From Bombus terrestris (lineage: Eukaryota > Arthropoda > Insecta > Hymenoptera > Apidae): DNA of 64,000 nucleotides. The notes beneath the pieces are model-generated. The model did not search any database, was not told the DNA's origin, and saw only the letters and a program-made list of their open reading frames with translations. The DNA is taken from the NCBI RefSeq assembly GCF_910591885.1, contig NC_063283.1, forward strand, positions 4,387,001-4,451,000. Direction: 5' to 3'. Made by a program: the position numbers and the translations under genes. Positions 1 through 12,200 of this stretch are shown here, one piece after another. Each line of letters begins with the position of its first letter. The first letter of the stretch is position 1.

Positions 1-2150
1 ATTGCCATTATTAATAGGTATTTAGAAAGGGAAATCGCGCCTAAATTCTATACTGCAGTATTATCATTGGTATGTAGAACATCATCCAATAAAAAATCAA
101 AATTAAAAAAAAAAAATCAATTTATTTCCCTAAATATAATGATATATTAACTGATACGCAGTGCTCGCATCAGGATTAAGAACTTAGTCGTTTCATCCGC
201 GATAATCCAATGATCGTTCTTCCTGGCTATTTCTGTGAATCAACTGATTGCGTTCGATACAGCAGGAATTCGCTTAAACCACGCGAACTGTGGGTGGTTT
301 CGGGTGTTAGAGAAACGGCGAGCTGCCGCTAAAATACCGGTTTACCCTTATTGTCATCCCACCGTGGAATTATACCCCCACGTGCACGATTCGTCTCACC
401 GGTGGCCGTTTTACCATTAATTATTATTTTTTGCAAAACATCCGGTCATTACGGTTGTAAAGCGGATAGAAACGAAATAACAGATCGGACGCGTGCGACA
501 CGGGCCGCGTTAATGGTCGTGACCGGATTGCGTTAGCTGAAACCAGCGTTTAAATTCAATACGTAGCTCGAGGTGTTGTGTCGTGTCGTTTCGAGGTTTC
601 TACGCTTTTCAACGGACAGCCAAGAACAAAAGGAATTTCTAGTGAATCTGGCATAAGTGGCAGGTTAATTTTTCACCGAGCCTAACGATACCGAGAAACT
701 GGCCGCATGGTCTCGCAGCCGAGCCGAAGATTTATCGTGCATTTTGCGTGTGCAACAGGCTACGAGTATTTTTAGGTGTAAACCCGGAACGCATAACGTT
801 ATTACAATCGGCTATCTCGGTGTGTGAGCGTACGTAGGGTACTTTATTCCGCATTATCCGAAGCCATTGTTCTTGAACGGCAATCGGGCATCGTGGGATC
901 AGCGAATCATCCGTTCGCCGATGATTTCTATCCACGGAAGTACACGATCGACGTTGTACCAGTATTTTTGTTAAGGAGACCTCTTTATTCGACTAGTTCG
1001 TCCAGACGATTACGTGGCAAACGATATTACTCGACGTCGAAACTCTGGAAAAAGACAGGTTTCAAAAGAGTCGAACGTTGAAAAGTGGGTGGGGGATTGT
1101 CGGATCTGGTAACGAGCGTATTCGAGTCGCCTATTCCCGATGTAATTGGACATTAACGGCGACTCCTGATGTAATGCGTTTCGCTTCATTTCATTTCGCT
1201 AAATCGGCCGACCAGAGTACCAGCTTCTTGATGATATCTGGATTATCCGTGTCGTGTATTCGTTCAAAGATTCCACTGCGATATACAACATCGTAACACG
1301 CAGATATCTATACGGCCTGATAAAACCTACATCTTTGCGTGTATCGCTTATTGCAGTATGCGGACACTTTGGTCGGTTTGTAGCAATAGCGCGCAATTTT
1401 AGCAGAGTGTTGAAGTTGCGATGAATCAGTAATTAGAAGGAGATTATTAATACCTTTTCATGGAATCGCCAAAGTATAAATTTAAGTTCGATATTTAAAA
1501 ATCTACCGGTAGTATATCTTACTGTCTGCTATTGTACATACTACTACGTGCATTTACTATATAAATATCGCTATGTACCTGTACTGCTGACGTCAGATGT
1601 TTTCCTATTAGTTTAGGGGAACCTTCTTAACCCTTCTGCATTCTTCAGTCATTTTCGACCTAATATTTTATTCCCAATGTGGCCAACAGAAGAAAGATTT
1701 CTCCAGCTTCGTTCGCATACGTAGTTTCATAGGCGATTTCTTATACGCGATTTCCAATTCCGAGTTTGCGTGAAATATTTCCTCGGTGTTTAGTTCGTAC
1801 AAAATATTTTCAACGCGTATGATTCTTGATACGTTATCTTCCCCTGGTAGCCGATAGAAATAGTCGTTAGAAAAACTTGCATCGTATCTTGCACGAACGC
1901 AGAATCATGGTCGATTAATCGTTTCCTTAACGATTTAAACGAATCATCGCGTCTTTTATTAAGCCAGGAGGTGTCCTACTCTACCGCTGAACGAAGGATG
2001 CGAGTATATTCGCAATACAAAAGGACGATCGACTTGGTACAATCCCAAAAGAGGCAAAATAAAAGTCCAATAAGACTCCGGTAGGATGAGCCACGAAGAA
2101 ACGAAGCCAAAGGTTTAGAGACAAGCGTTAGGATCGAGCCACGGCCCATA
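1..2150. other. AT-rich non-coding DNA upstream of Egr
   Basis: No open frame here resembles a protein; all are short and lack recognisable motifs. The stretch holds one perfect palindromic CRE (TGACGTCA, 1588-1595) and one member of a dispersed repeat pair (about 1619-1680). It may be intergenic DNA or distal regulatory DNA of the Egr locus. Confidence 0.5.
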
Positions 2151-4480
2151 TTCAAAAGTCTCGGCTCCAGCCGTGTAGGTACTTCTCTTCTCCCTTCTCT
2201 CTGTCCGACGTTGCCGCGCTCGAGTCGCGCTTAACCGAAAACCAGGTGTCTTCCGTAGCCGGCGCGCGTACTGTAACTCGTTCTCCACCCACCGGCGGAT
2301 GGGGCGAGGTAAGCAACGGTCCTGGAACCTGTTCCGAACCGTTTGAGAGTCTCTGCCCTACCTTGTCCCGTCGTCCATCCACCTTCGTCCCCTCTCGCCT
2401 CGACGACTCCCTTTCCCCCGTGCCACCGCCCCCGCCGCCGCCCCTTTTCATCTTACTTTTCTCTCTTTTCCTTACCAACCGTCTCTTTCTTACGCCGATC
2501 TCCTTCTTCGTTGCACTTTCAGGGATTCACGTTCGCCAGCCGGCGTAATATCACGCACATCATCGTCACGGCGATGTGTACGCGTGCTCGGCTGAAATCG
2601 ACGGGCCAACGAAGACGTTCGCGCGACGAGAAGGACGAAACTCGCGCATAGAACGTCCGCTGGTGCGACAGAGATGCGTCTGGTGGAAAGCATCGGTGAT
2701 AGTCGAGCGAGGAACAGGGAAAGGCGAAAGAGGAACGAACACGATCGAAGGAAAAAGAGAAGATGGAAGAGGAGAGAGGAGAGAGGAGGAAGAGAGAGCA
2801 GGAGAGGAGACGATGTTCGAAGCGTGCAGGAGAGCAGCGAGGAGGGGAGAAGGCGCTGGCAATCAGGGCGAATGGGGTACGGCACACGCCACACGCCATC
2901 ATAATGGAATAATGAGGCAAAGACGATAGCAATCGCGCAAAGGCTCCTTTTCCGCGCGACACGTCCGTGCCTTGGCGCGTTGATGCGCGCGACCGCGCAC
3001 GAGCTCTCTGGAACGTCGTGGACGAATTGAGCGAATCAGAGCCACATCCGATGAGGTCACTTTGGCTCTCTCGGCTGCTGCAGGACCGCGTCAGACTTCT
3101 CTTGCCTTGTCCTGTTTCTTTCTTTCATTCTCTTTCCTCGTCGCCCTTCGTCGCCTTGTTAGATCTTACGAATTCCTCCTTCCTTTCCCTTTCTCCATCA
3201 GCCACGCGAGATATCCCTGATAGTACAGACGTTTAGAGCTGCTTTATTTCATCGAACCGTGTTCGTCGATAAGATCACCGACGGGAAATTGAGAACGGAC
3301 GTGAAAAGTTTGGGAACAAGAAGATGCAGGATTTAGATACGAGTTCACGTGATTCGACCGTTTCCCGGCCGATGAAGAGATTTTTAATGGCCGTGATAAC
3401 GAGTCGAATGAGAGGCTACGAGCATCCAGGAGAGACCGATCCGCTCGCACAGGGAGGTGGAATCTCGAAGACGACGCGAGGAGAGGCAACGTCAGAAGAA
3501 GTAAAGAAGCCGTGGCACGTGACCCCAGAGACCGGCAGAGTCAACTCGCTCAAGTAGCCGGGCTCTGCCCTTTGACCCAACCGACAATTTCGAATTATGT
3601 CTCTCCGAGAGAGCGGATATACTCTCGTCAGGGACGTCTTGACCGGGAGGTGGCTCGCTTTGCTCTTCTGAACGGTGCTCCATCCACCGAGGAAACATCG
3701 ATCAACTGGCGCACGAATTTCGAACACCTTTGTCCTCGGCAAATATCGATTCACGTCTATACGAAGGCGAACGAGAATATCAAACTCAAGAGGATCGTTA
3801 ATCACATTTGAAATAAAAGATTTGCTTTCCATCTATTAATTAGTCGTACTATCCCCGAAGAACAATCGCGGTAAATTTTATTCAAATTTCAGAACACACT
3901 GAGAGAGGCGAGCATCTCCGTGTAGAGAATGGCTCGTGCCAGCCGACGGAGAATCCCTGGAGTCCGCGATATGCGCAGTTGTTCTTCCCTGAGGAAGACA
4001 AATGATCCACTCGGACGCGAGACAGTTAGCGTATCCGCGGGGAGGCTTGAACGTCGTCGACGAAAGAGAAGAAGAAGAAGAAGAAGAAGAAGAAGAAGAA
4101 ACAGAAGAAGAAGAAGAAGAAGTTGGAGAAGAAGAAGACGAAGAGGAGAGGAGGTTTGGTCTCTCCTTCTTCGTTGCTCCGTTGCAGAAGATGAGCGCGC
4201 GCCTTCAGGCAGGCGGACTCGTTCGCTTGATCCCGTGCCATTACGATATTAATGTAATGCCGCTAAAAAGGTGTGTTTGCTCGGTTAGGAGGAGAGGGAG
4301 AGGCGAGCCGAGGCGAGGATCGAGCCCACGTAGAATAGTCTCGCCAGATATGGCGTGTGCCTGTGCCGTGGCCACCACCACGGTTATCGTCGTCGCCACC
4401 ATCGCCGTCACCGTCATCGTCCTCTTTGCTCGTTCTCCGTTGCGGCTCTACACCCGGCTGATCCCCCTGCCGGTTTAAGG
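2150..4480. other. CpG-rich, pyrimidine/purine-biased block, no convincing gene
   Basis: Base composition jumps to CpG-rich with long C+T runs (about 2340-2520) and G+A runs (about 2700-2850). Several overlapping open frames exist on both strands, but all encode low-complexity Ser/Arg/Pro-rich sequence of the kind produced by compositional bias. A donor-like site near 2309 and an acceptor with a long pyrimidine tract ending near 2521 could frame a small intron of a non-coding leader. The block could be a promoter or 5' leader of an unannotated transcript. I assign no protein. Confidence 0.35.
4064..4150 (+). repeat. (GAA)n microsatellite, interrupted
   Basis: An almost pure purine run of GAA units with a few interruptions. 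It creates spurious poly-Arg, poly-Glu and poly-Phe frames on both strands, which should not be read as genes. Confidence 0.9.
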
Positions 4481-6650
4481 AGAACGATTAGACCAGTCGC
4501 GAAACGGGACCTGGATCGACATTTTTTTCTTCGCCTCAATTTGGTCCTTGTTTCTCGCATGCACGCGCGTATACACGACTCGTTCAACGTTCTCGATCAT
4601 CGAGAACGTGCCTCGTATCTTCGGACTATCTATTGTTCCCGCGGTATCGCTACAACGGACCTGTCGGGGTCGAAATAACGCCACGAATCTTTTGTTCCTT
4701 TAAAAATCGTACGAACGCCCGAGGGTACACCGGTTAATGGAGAACTCGGTTCGCAACGAGAGGAGGGAAAAGGTTCTACTCGAGTAATCGAAGACCGAGA
4801 AATTATAGTGTCAGATATCCCTTGTTGCTCGCCACTCGTGGAAATCATTATCGTTGGATTTATGATTCTTTAAACGATCGATCAGGTGAGACGCGGCTGT
4901 ACGTGTCGGTTCTTCGTTTCAGTTTCATCGTGCACGCCGATACGATGCAGCTGAATTTTCGTCCCGCCTCACGGTGACTGTTCTCTTCCCTCCGGTGTCC
5001 GTCGTTCTTTCCTTGTTTCGTTCAGTCACGGTCGCTCGCGACCTCGTATCTTTATTCGGTCATGGAGGCAACGAGAGCGGTTGCGTGTATATTCACGCCG
5101 GTGATCGGTACGACGACGCCGACGCTGGTCGTCGCTGAACGTTCCGGGGGGAAGTTGCAACCCTTTTTAGCTAGAGGGTATACACGTCGGAATAGTCGTT
5201 TTGATATAATTGCGAAAACTGGACTGACCTGTTTCGATACCTCTATGCTCGCTGGAGGACATCTTCTGCCGGTCTTATCTTTCGAGCATCGCATGCAATT
5301 CTGCTTCGACGTAATGATAAAATTGTCGCGGCGCAGAACGAGAGGGAAAAAGAGGAGAATAGAAAGAGTAGGAGAGATTAAGATCGAATCGTATCGAACG
5401 TTGTGTCTGCTAGCGCGAAGGACGTCGTTAGCTTTTACAGTTGCAGCTACCACGCTCGTAAACGCGGTCTCGTTACCGGCCACTGCGCTAGGATTCCATG
5501 TTTGAAATTTAATGGCTTCAATTAAAGAATAGGAGCTTTGCTTTATGGGAACTCTCGAGGGACATCTCTCCGTCTTATCTCCATCTTAATTCACATCGAA
5601 TGAGTTTATCTTTTGACAGATTTTCTTCGCCCGAGCTATTTCTAACTCAAAGTTTTCACAGACCGTGGCGAGCAAACGAGTCTGTGCATGTGGCGAAGGA
5701 AGTCTCGATGGCGTCGTTCAAATGGTATAGCAGCGTCCAAACTAAAAACGCGTCTACAGTTTCCGAGTGTGTCGCTTTTCGCTCGAGCATCGCTTTTTGC
5801 GGTTTCTCTTCCCTTCGTTTAGCCCGAAGACAGAGCATCGCGCTGCCTTTCAAACCGTAATACGCGTGACGCGCTTCTGGCACGCGTCGAAACCTGCACT
5901 TAACGAACCACTTGTGCCCCTAATATTACGTGCCAGCCAAGCGGATATTTATCCCTACGCGCGTAAAGATAATGCATGCGAGGCTCGTGCCGAAATACGC
6001 GTCGCTCTCATTCGCGCTCGTTGCCATCATTTCTCCGTTATTCCATGTACAAACGAATCTCTGTGTCTGTAAACTATTCAGAATTAAGTCCGTTAACTAT
6101 ATATTTGGAATTGTAACGTCTATATTATCTATATTTTCTCGTAGACAATCAGTATGTACGAAGATAGACGCTGGATTAGGCTATGATCAAAGTGCGAATG
6201 CTCCTTCTTTCCTCGTTTTAACGCGATCAAAGTGCATTCTCGCTTCGTCGCGAGAAGCAGCTCTTCCGATGTGAACAAATTATATTTATTTGTATGTACA
6301 TCGTACTTTTATTAGCAATCGAAATATGACGTATTCTGTGGTACAATGGTGGTATCTTAAAGAGCTACTGGTATCTAAAATCTCGTGACGAGGACTTGCG
6401 CGACGAGTAGATCTTCTCGTAAATGAATATACGAACGCCGTTTAAACTTGCTCGCTTGTTCTAAACGCAGCCTTACGAATGAACCATCTGAGAATCGAAA
6501 TGCGTACACAAATAAGAATCTATGTATATACATATTCGATTGCTCTCGAAATGACAGTTCGTCAGAACACGCGCACCCGCCGTAGCCTTGTCCGGCTAGG
6601 ACAGAACAAAGACGAAAGAAATTTGAATATCCAAGGACCTCTTTATTCCA
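4480..6650. other. Non-coding DNA upstream of Egr leader
   Basis: No frame has recognisable protein features. A TCAGT-type initiator sequence lies near 5024-5029 in a C+T-rich context, but I see no accompanying core elements that would make it a confident start site. Confidence 0.4.
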
Positions 6651-7020
6651 CGAGGATGCTTTTGTCCGATGGGAGAGACGAAGGATCGACTAGTCGGAAT
6701 CGAAGGGAGGAACGGAGCGTGGACGACGCGGGGGCAGCGTGTTTACGGTAAAAGTCATCCAACCCGGGAGAGTATCGACCTCAACCTTCTCCTCGCGCGG
6801 TCGTCCCTCTCTCTGGACGCTCCAATTTCAAGGTCGCGACGCGTGGCAGACCGGACCGAAAATTTCCGCGAGATTCCCGTACTTCCGGCGTCGAAATCTG
6901 CCGCGTCTGTAACGACGCGGGATCGGATAGGTGGTTTAGAGGCGCGCGAGCGAGCAACGAAAGGAGATAAGTCGAGGCAAAGTTACCAGGACGAGCGCGA
7001 AGCCGAAGAGAAATGCGAAA

Positions 7021-7070
7021 AGAGAAGAAGACGAAGAAGACGAAGAAGAAGAAGAAGAAGTCGAAGAAGA
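7021..7070 (+). repeat. (GAA)n purine tract
   Basis: Second interrupted GAA microsatellite, about 75 bases upstream of the EGR-site/CRE element. It explains the poly-Arg and poly-Lys frames here. Confidence 0.85.
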
Positions 7071-7143
7071 GGGGGACAAGTATGAGGCAGAATGAGAAAG
7101 AAGAGGGAGGAAGAAAGAAGCAAAGAAAGACGCGCTCTCTCTG

Positions 7144-7174
7144 GCGTGGGGGTGCGCCCACGCCAGTGACGTCA
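7144..7174. promoter_or_regulatory. Paired EGR-binding sites plus perfect CRE
   Basis: GCGTGGGGG at 7144-7152 (one mismatch to the EGR consensus GCGTGGGCG) faces CGCCCACGC at 7155-7163, the exact reverse complement of the consensus. Three bases later comes the palindromic CRE TGACGTCA (7167-7174). The gene about 2 kb downstream encodes the factor whose three fingers (RSDELTR, RSDHLTT, RSDEKKR) read this site. Autoregulation together with CREB input is the natural inference. Confidence 0.6.
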
Positions 7175-9225
7175 CCCGGCGAACGTTGGCAGTGTTACCG
7201 GCGATGAACGCGTTGGTGTTCAAACCTCCGCGAGAGGAAACAGGAGGGAAGAACAGAAGGGAGAGAAAGAGAGGCTTCGTAGCGCGCGCGTCGAGGAAGG
7301 GAATCATCGCGCGAGAGAAGCAAGAGGAACAGACAGGAGGAGACGGTGTACGAATAAGCGAGACAAGGTTAGAGGCAAGATGAAAAGTAGGAGAAGGAAG
7401 GAAGAAGCACGCGAGGAGACAAGTCGAAGCGGGAGGATCACGAGTGGAAGAAGAACGGACGAAGAGGAGAGAGATGAAGGTTGGCGTGCTGTCGCGATGA
7501 AGAGGGGCGGCGGTGAGGCGGGAACAAGGGCGGGGGAAAGGAATGAATGGAAATCGCGGAGAGACACGCGGGAGAGACGGATGATCCGAAAGGAGCGGAG
7601 GAGACGAAGACGGTGCGCGTTGCCGTGTGCGTTTTAAAGAGAGGAGTAAAAAAAGAAACGTCTCGGACGAGGAGAGGAGGCGACGGACGAGGATCAGGGC
7701 GTCTCGAGGAAGAAGGAAAGGAGGGGAGGCCCGCGTATAGGTGAGGAGCGTGTACAGTATCGGGAGTATGCACGGGGTGATGTTGACGACACGTGACGCC
7801 AGCGAATCTCGTCTCGCCGGTCGCGAGGATCGCCGCCGCCGTCACCGCCACCGCCACCGTCACTGCCACCCGCAGCAACACCACCAGGAGCACCAGCAGC
7901 CGCGGCAGCAGCCTCCTCGCGCGCTCTCTCCGCGCGCGCGAGCGCTCTCTCGAGGCGACCGACCACTTCCCGCGCGAGCCGCTCTTTATTAGTCTACCGC
8001 GGACCATCGCGAACCCCTTTGGCTGCTTCGCCGGCTCCAGCCAGCATCCACGAACTGTTCCTCGACGTTGTACGAGTTCCTAAAGTTGTCGAGAGGAACG
8101 TCGCTGGTGGACCCCTTCATCGAGGGGAAAAAGAAAAGAAACGAACTCTCTCGGGGAGAGTCCGCCGGTGATCCAGACCGGAAAACGCTCGGTGAGCGAC
8201 AGAGACGGGCGGGCGGCGGCAGGCTGGTCGTACGGGAGGAAGGGAGAGCCGACTCGGTGTGGAAGAAGAGGAGGAGAAGAGGACGGACAGAGCGAGAAAG
8301 AGCAGGATCCACCAGTGATACGATACCGGGCAGCACGCGCGCCGGTACGTCGGTTTATCGGGCGCGAACTACGAGCGAACCTTCGACTTCCGACCGAAGC
8401 GCGGAATTGAGAACGCTCCAGTGTCAAAGTCGTCCTGTTACTCCATCGAGGCAATAGTTTCTATTGGATTTCTACGAAGACGTCGACGGATCGATTACGA
8501 CACTGGGTCGACCGGATTCACCGTAATACGTTGAACACTTACGAAGTTTGCGAGTTTCGGATAAAGTTTTGGGCAACCAGCAACTCTGTCGCAGGAAGAT
8601 TTCTCCGACGCTTTCTTCTCCTCCCGATTAACAGGGAGAAATTTGATCCACCAGTGCCGCGCTTTCTACCTGTCGTTGGAGTGGCCAAAGGAACAAAAAA
8701 AGAAAAAAGTATTTTTCGACGATTCCGTTGGAACACCGCCCGCGTGAAAATCTCTCTTTATCCGTTGTCCCCGAGAGTGGAAACGCAAACATCTCGAGCG
8801 GTGGCTGTCCGCTGGCCTGTCCAAACGCTTCCGCGAGTGTCCTGTTCGTCGAACGAGGAACTGATCGATCGCGACAGTGATTTCGTTGACGTTTCTCTAA
8901 CAGCGACTTCCTGCGGCCGGTTGTCGCGTCGAATCGCTCCGTTGATCGTCCGTCGCGCGCACAGAGACCGACCGGACGCGACGGTGACGCTCGCGTCGTC
9001 GGTGACGTCGTGACATGTGCGATAGCCTGGCCTCCTCTTCGTTACCACGCTCGTGCTCTTTATCGCGGCTATCGTCCTCGTCCTCGTCGTGGTCATCGTC
9101 GACGAGAATAAAGGAGTACAGGGTGCCGTCGGTGGTTGGCGAGCAGCGGATAGAAGGCAAGAGGAGCGAGAGCACGTGGACGACTGGCACCGCGACGAGG
9201 GCCGGCGGCGCGACAGGTTGAAAAG

Positions 9226-12200
9226 ATGCTGGCACTGGCGATGCGCCGCGAACACACGACCGGGCGCAGCAATTACGAGCCCGCGAATCCGCTCGCGGGT
9301 TTCGACCACTTGCAGCATAACAGCGGCAATCCGTTCGCGGTGGTGCCCTCGTCGGAGGGCCGGCTACGCGAAACCGGCCCGGAGCCCGACGGCGAGTTGC
9401 AAGAATTCGTAGACATCGCTCAGGTACAGCAGCTCCTGCAGCAGCAGCAGCAACAGCAACAACAACAACATCAACAGCAACAACAGCAACAGCAACAGCA
9501 GCAACATCACCACCACCATCATCAGCAACAGGTGGCGGCCGCTGCGGCTGCGTCCTGTATCTGGGGAGCGGTTTATCCTCCGCCACCTCCTGCACTCGGA
9601 TACCATCATCACCACCATCACCATCACCACCCACCGCCACCACCTTCAGGTAACGTTATCAATCGGTTTGACACCTTAGTAAGTCGAGGCCTTTTAGGAT
9701 TCATTTCACGTAGACGATTCCAGGAGGTGTCTCCTCGAAGATAGAAATAGCGAGCAGATCACGGTGATTTGTCGCCGCTAAATCTAGAGTGCAGAGTCTA
9801 GAACCTCGAGCGTCGAGTGGTCCACGATACGGCTACGTGCTTCTTATCGGGAATTTCTTTATGGATCGAATACAACGCGAGGATGGATACGCTCAGCGTA
9901 GGCATAGCTGCGCCTGAAGACAGTTTTTCGTAGGATTGGATCGCCTCTTGGTGCGCGGCAACACGTTGCTACCGGTATTGGCGCCGATCTAAACACTCGG
10001 TGATAATCGATCTTTACGAGCGACACGTCGAAACCTGTATTTCAAGACCGGCTATTAAGTTTCTTGTCACCACTCGAATGTGGCTCGAGGGCCTTCGGGT
10101 GTATCGCGCCAACGTCGACGGTGTTGGCCGCGAAACGTCGAACCGCGGGCCCCGTTAAGATCCTGTCGCGATTAACTTCGCCTCTGTTCTGAAATATACT
10201 ATGAATTCTCGTTGGCACCGCGGATTTTCTCGTTCGCCGGACCGATACTCGCAGACAGAATGTTTCCTTTCCATTGTCTTATCGTGGACCGGTAGACGAA
10301 GTGTAAGAGATATTCTCTTTTAATTTAACGACAGCCTGGAATCTTCCGTGTGATCATATCGATGACAACGTCGATGGATCCGAAGACTCCAGCATGGACT
10401 AATGGCTTTTACCTATTTCTCATCTGACTGTATTTTACGACGAGGTATCGAGAGCAAAAGTGGACTAATAAACCGAGTAATTCTCTATCGCCGACATAAT
10501 ATTCAGTGTAACTAATTTCGTTATGTTATGTGGACTTGATTTGGAAGAAACGAGTTCCTCCACTTTTATGTGATTAACCTGTTTTCAACGGGAATGATTT
10601 TGATGTAACAACTTCTGTATTTACGAATCTTTTATTCCTTAATATGTCCCATCGTTTCTGGTAAAATTAAATTATATTTATACTTGCGAAGGTCGTCTTT
10701 ATTCGTTCTATAATTTCCGTTCTCTTCTATCAATTTTTAATTCTATAATCACAGAAATCTTTGATTCGGCAACTACTCGGTTGATAGATTTAATACATTT
10801 GTATAGATCGAGGCAAAGGAAACTCGTATTGAGAAAGATGTGACTTCAATTTTGCTCTCCGATGTCTCAAATAATCGCTTGCACCTTGTTCCGCTTCGCT
10901 TGTCAAATGCAAAACGCTCTGCTTTTTTTCGCGATCCTCGCTGGTGACGGGTATCTTCGATTGGCGTCTGAACAAACAACGAGAAAATGAACGATGTATC
11001 GGCGAATGAGAACGAGCGAACGCGAGCGAGAGATCAACGCGATGTTGCCGTCGGACCGCGACAACCGCTGGCCCGCCATCCATCGAGAAAGATTTCACTG
11101 ACAACGAATAAAAGTCGTTTTTAATCATTTACGATCAACGACAATGTTGATTGTTATTTTATCGAATAGACTGGAACACAAGGGTGAATATTGAGATTAT
11201 TGCTGAACGAACAGCACGCTGTTGGAGATAAGATTAACGATAACGTTGACCGGTGATTAATTACGCGATTAACCCTTCGGACGTAGCTGTCTATTGTTTG
11301 CGAAGTGTGAATATACGTGTTCTAATTTTACAAACGTCGACGACTGCATACCGTATGGGTACTATGAGAAATAAGCGCGTTTAATGTTGCCCGTTATATC
11401 TTTTTTATCGTCAAACGCGTATAGACTATGCTGTGAAAAGGACAGCAGATTAATACGGCTATGGTCGAGGTGGTTGGTTAAATAAAGAAGTGGAACTGTA
11501 AAAGGAAAGTATCGATACTTGGTGCCCTGTGTACGACAACCTGATGAAGGATTTTCATTTATAAGCGAACGCGAAGGTCATTTGCGTGTCAAGATAAAAA
11601 AGAATAGATTCTAAGATGTAGAAACATGTTAAAGTTGAAGCAGGAAAAAGTGACATTTTCCTAGCTTTCTGTTCATTTCTTCGCTGGACATGTAAACTCG
11701 AACGTCTGATCGATCTGTTAATTACTTAGCTTGCAGTCGCGAAAATTATGCCATACAGCATTTACGATAACGTGTGATACACGAAATGTCCAATTTTTAT
11801 CCTACTGATTTCCTAAATATCCTCAGTTGATCCCCATTGTTATCTATGTTATAGATGTGTAATTATTTTTAAGATTCGATGAACAATGAGTATAAATATA
11901 AAATTTAATACAAAAATCTGTATAAATCCTTAGAAATCGAAGGTTTCGTACACCTACAACCCAATAGAAACATCGATAGTCAAGATCAAACGACATAAAC
12001 ATGGAACAAGACCGCACCAGAATACGAGTGAAAATACGGTAAACGCGTTTTAGGATGTTCGTGAAGCGCACATTTCTGACATTAAACGGCACATACGTTA
12101 GAAACTTGAGAATGACAGCTCTAGGTAGGGTGACACGATATACCCGATCTATATGACTGGTGCTATAGATATACGCGTGCAGACATTAGGGGTTGATGCG

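Larger units (their letters stand above)
6650..9225 (+). promoter_or_regulatory. Egr: CpG-rich promoter/5' leader region of Egr isoform A
   Basis: This continuously CpG- and purine-rich stretch leads directly into the first coding exon at 9226. It contains a (GAA)n run (about 7021-7070), a paired EGR site with a perfect CRE (7144-7174), and G+A-rich DNA to about 7740. The transcription start is not resolved; the leader would be up to about 2 kb. Open frames inside are low-complexity Arg/Glu or Ser/Leu products of base bias. That it is the isoform A promoter is inferred from position and motifs. Confidence 0.5.

Noticed and set aside
2290..2525. Possible small intron with donor near 2309 and acceptor near 2521
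   Set aside because: Both sites look usable, but nothing links them to a coding exon; a non-coding leader exon is possible but not supportable here.
3929..4478. Open frames giving poly-Arg or poly-Glu proteins over the GAA tract
   Set aside because: They are direct translations of a microsatellite in different frames and have no domain outside it.
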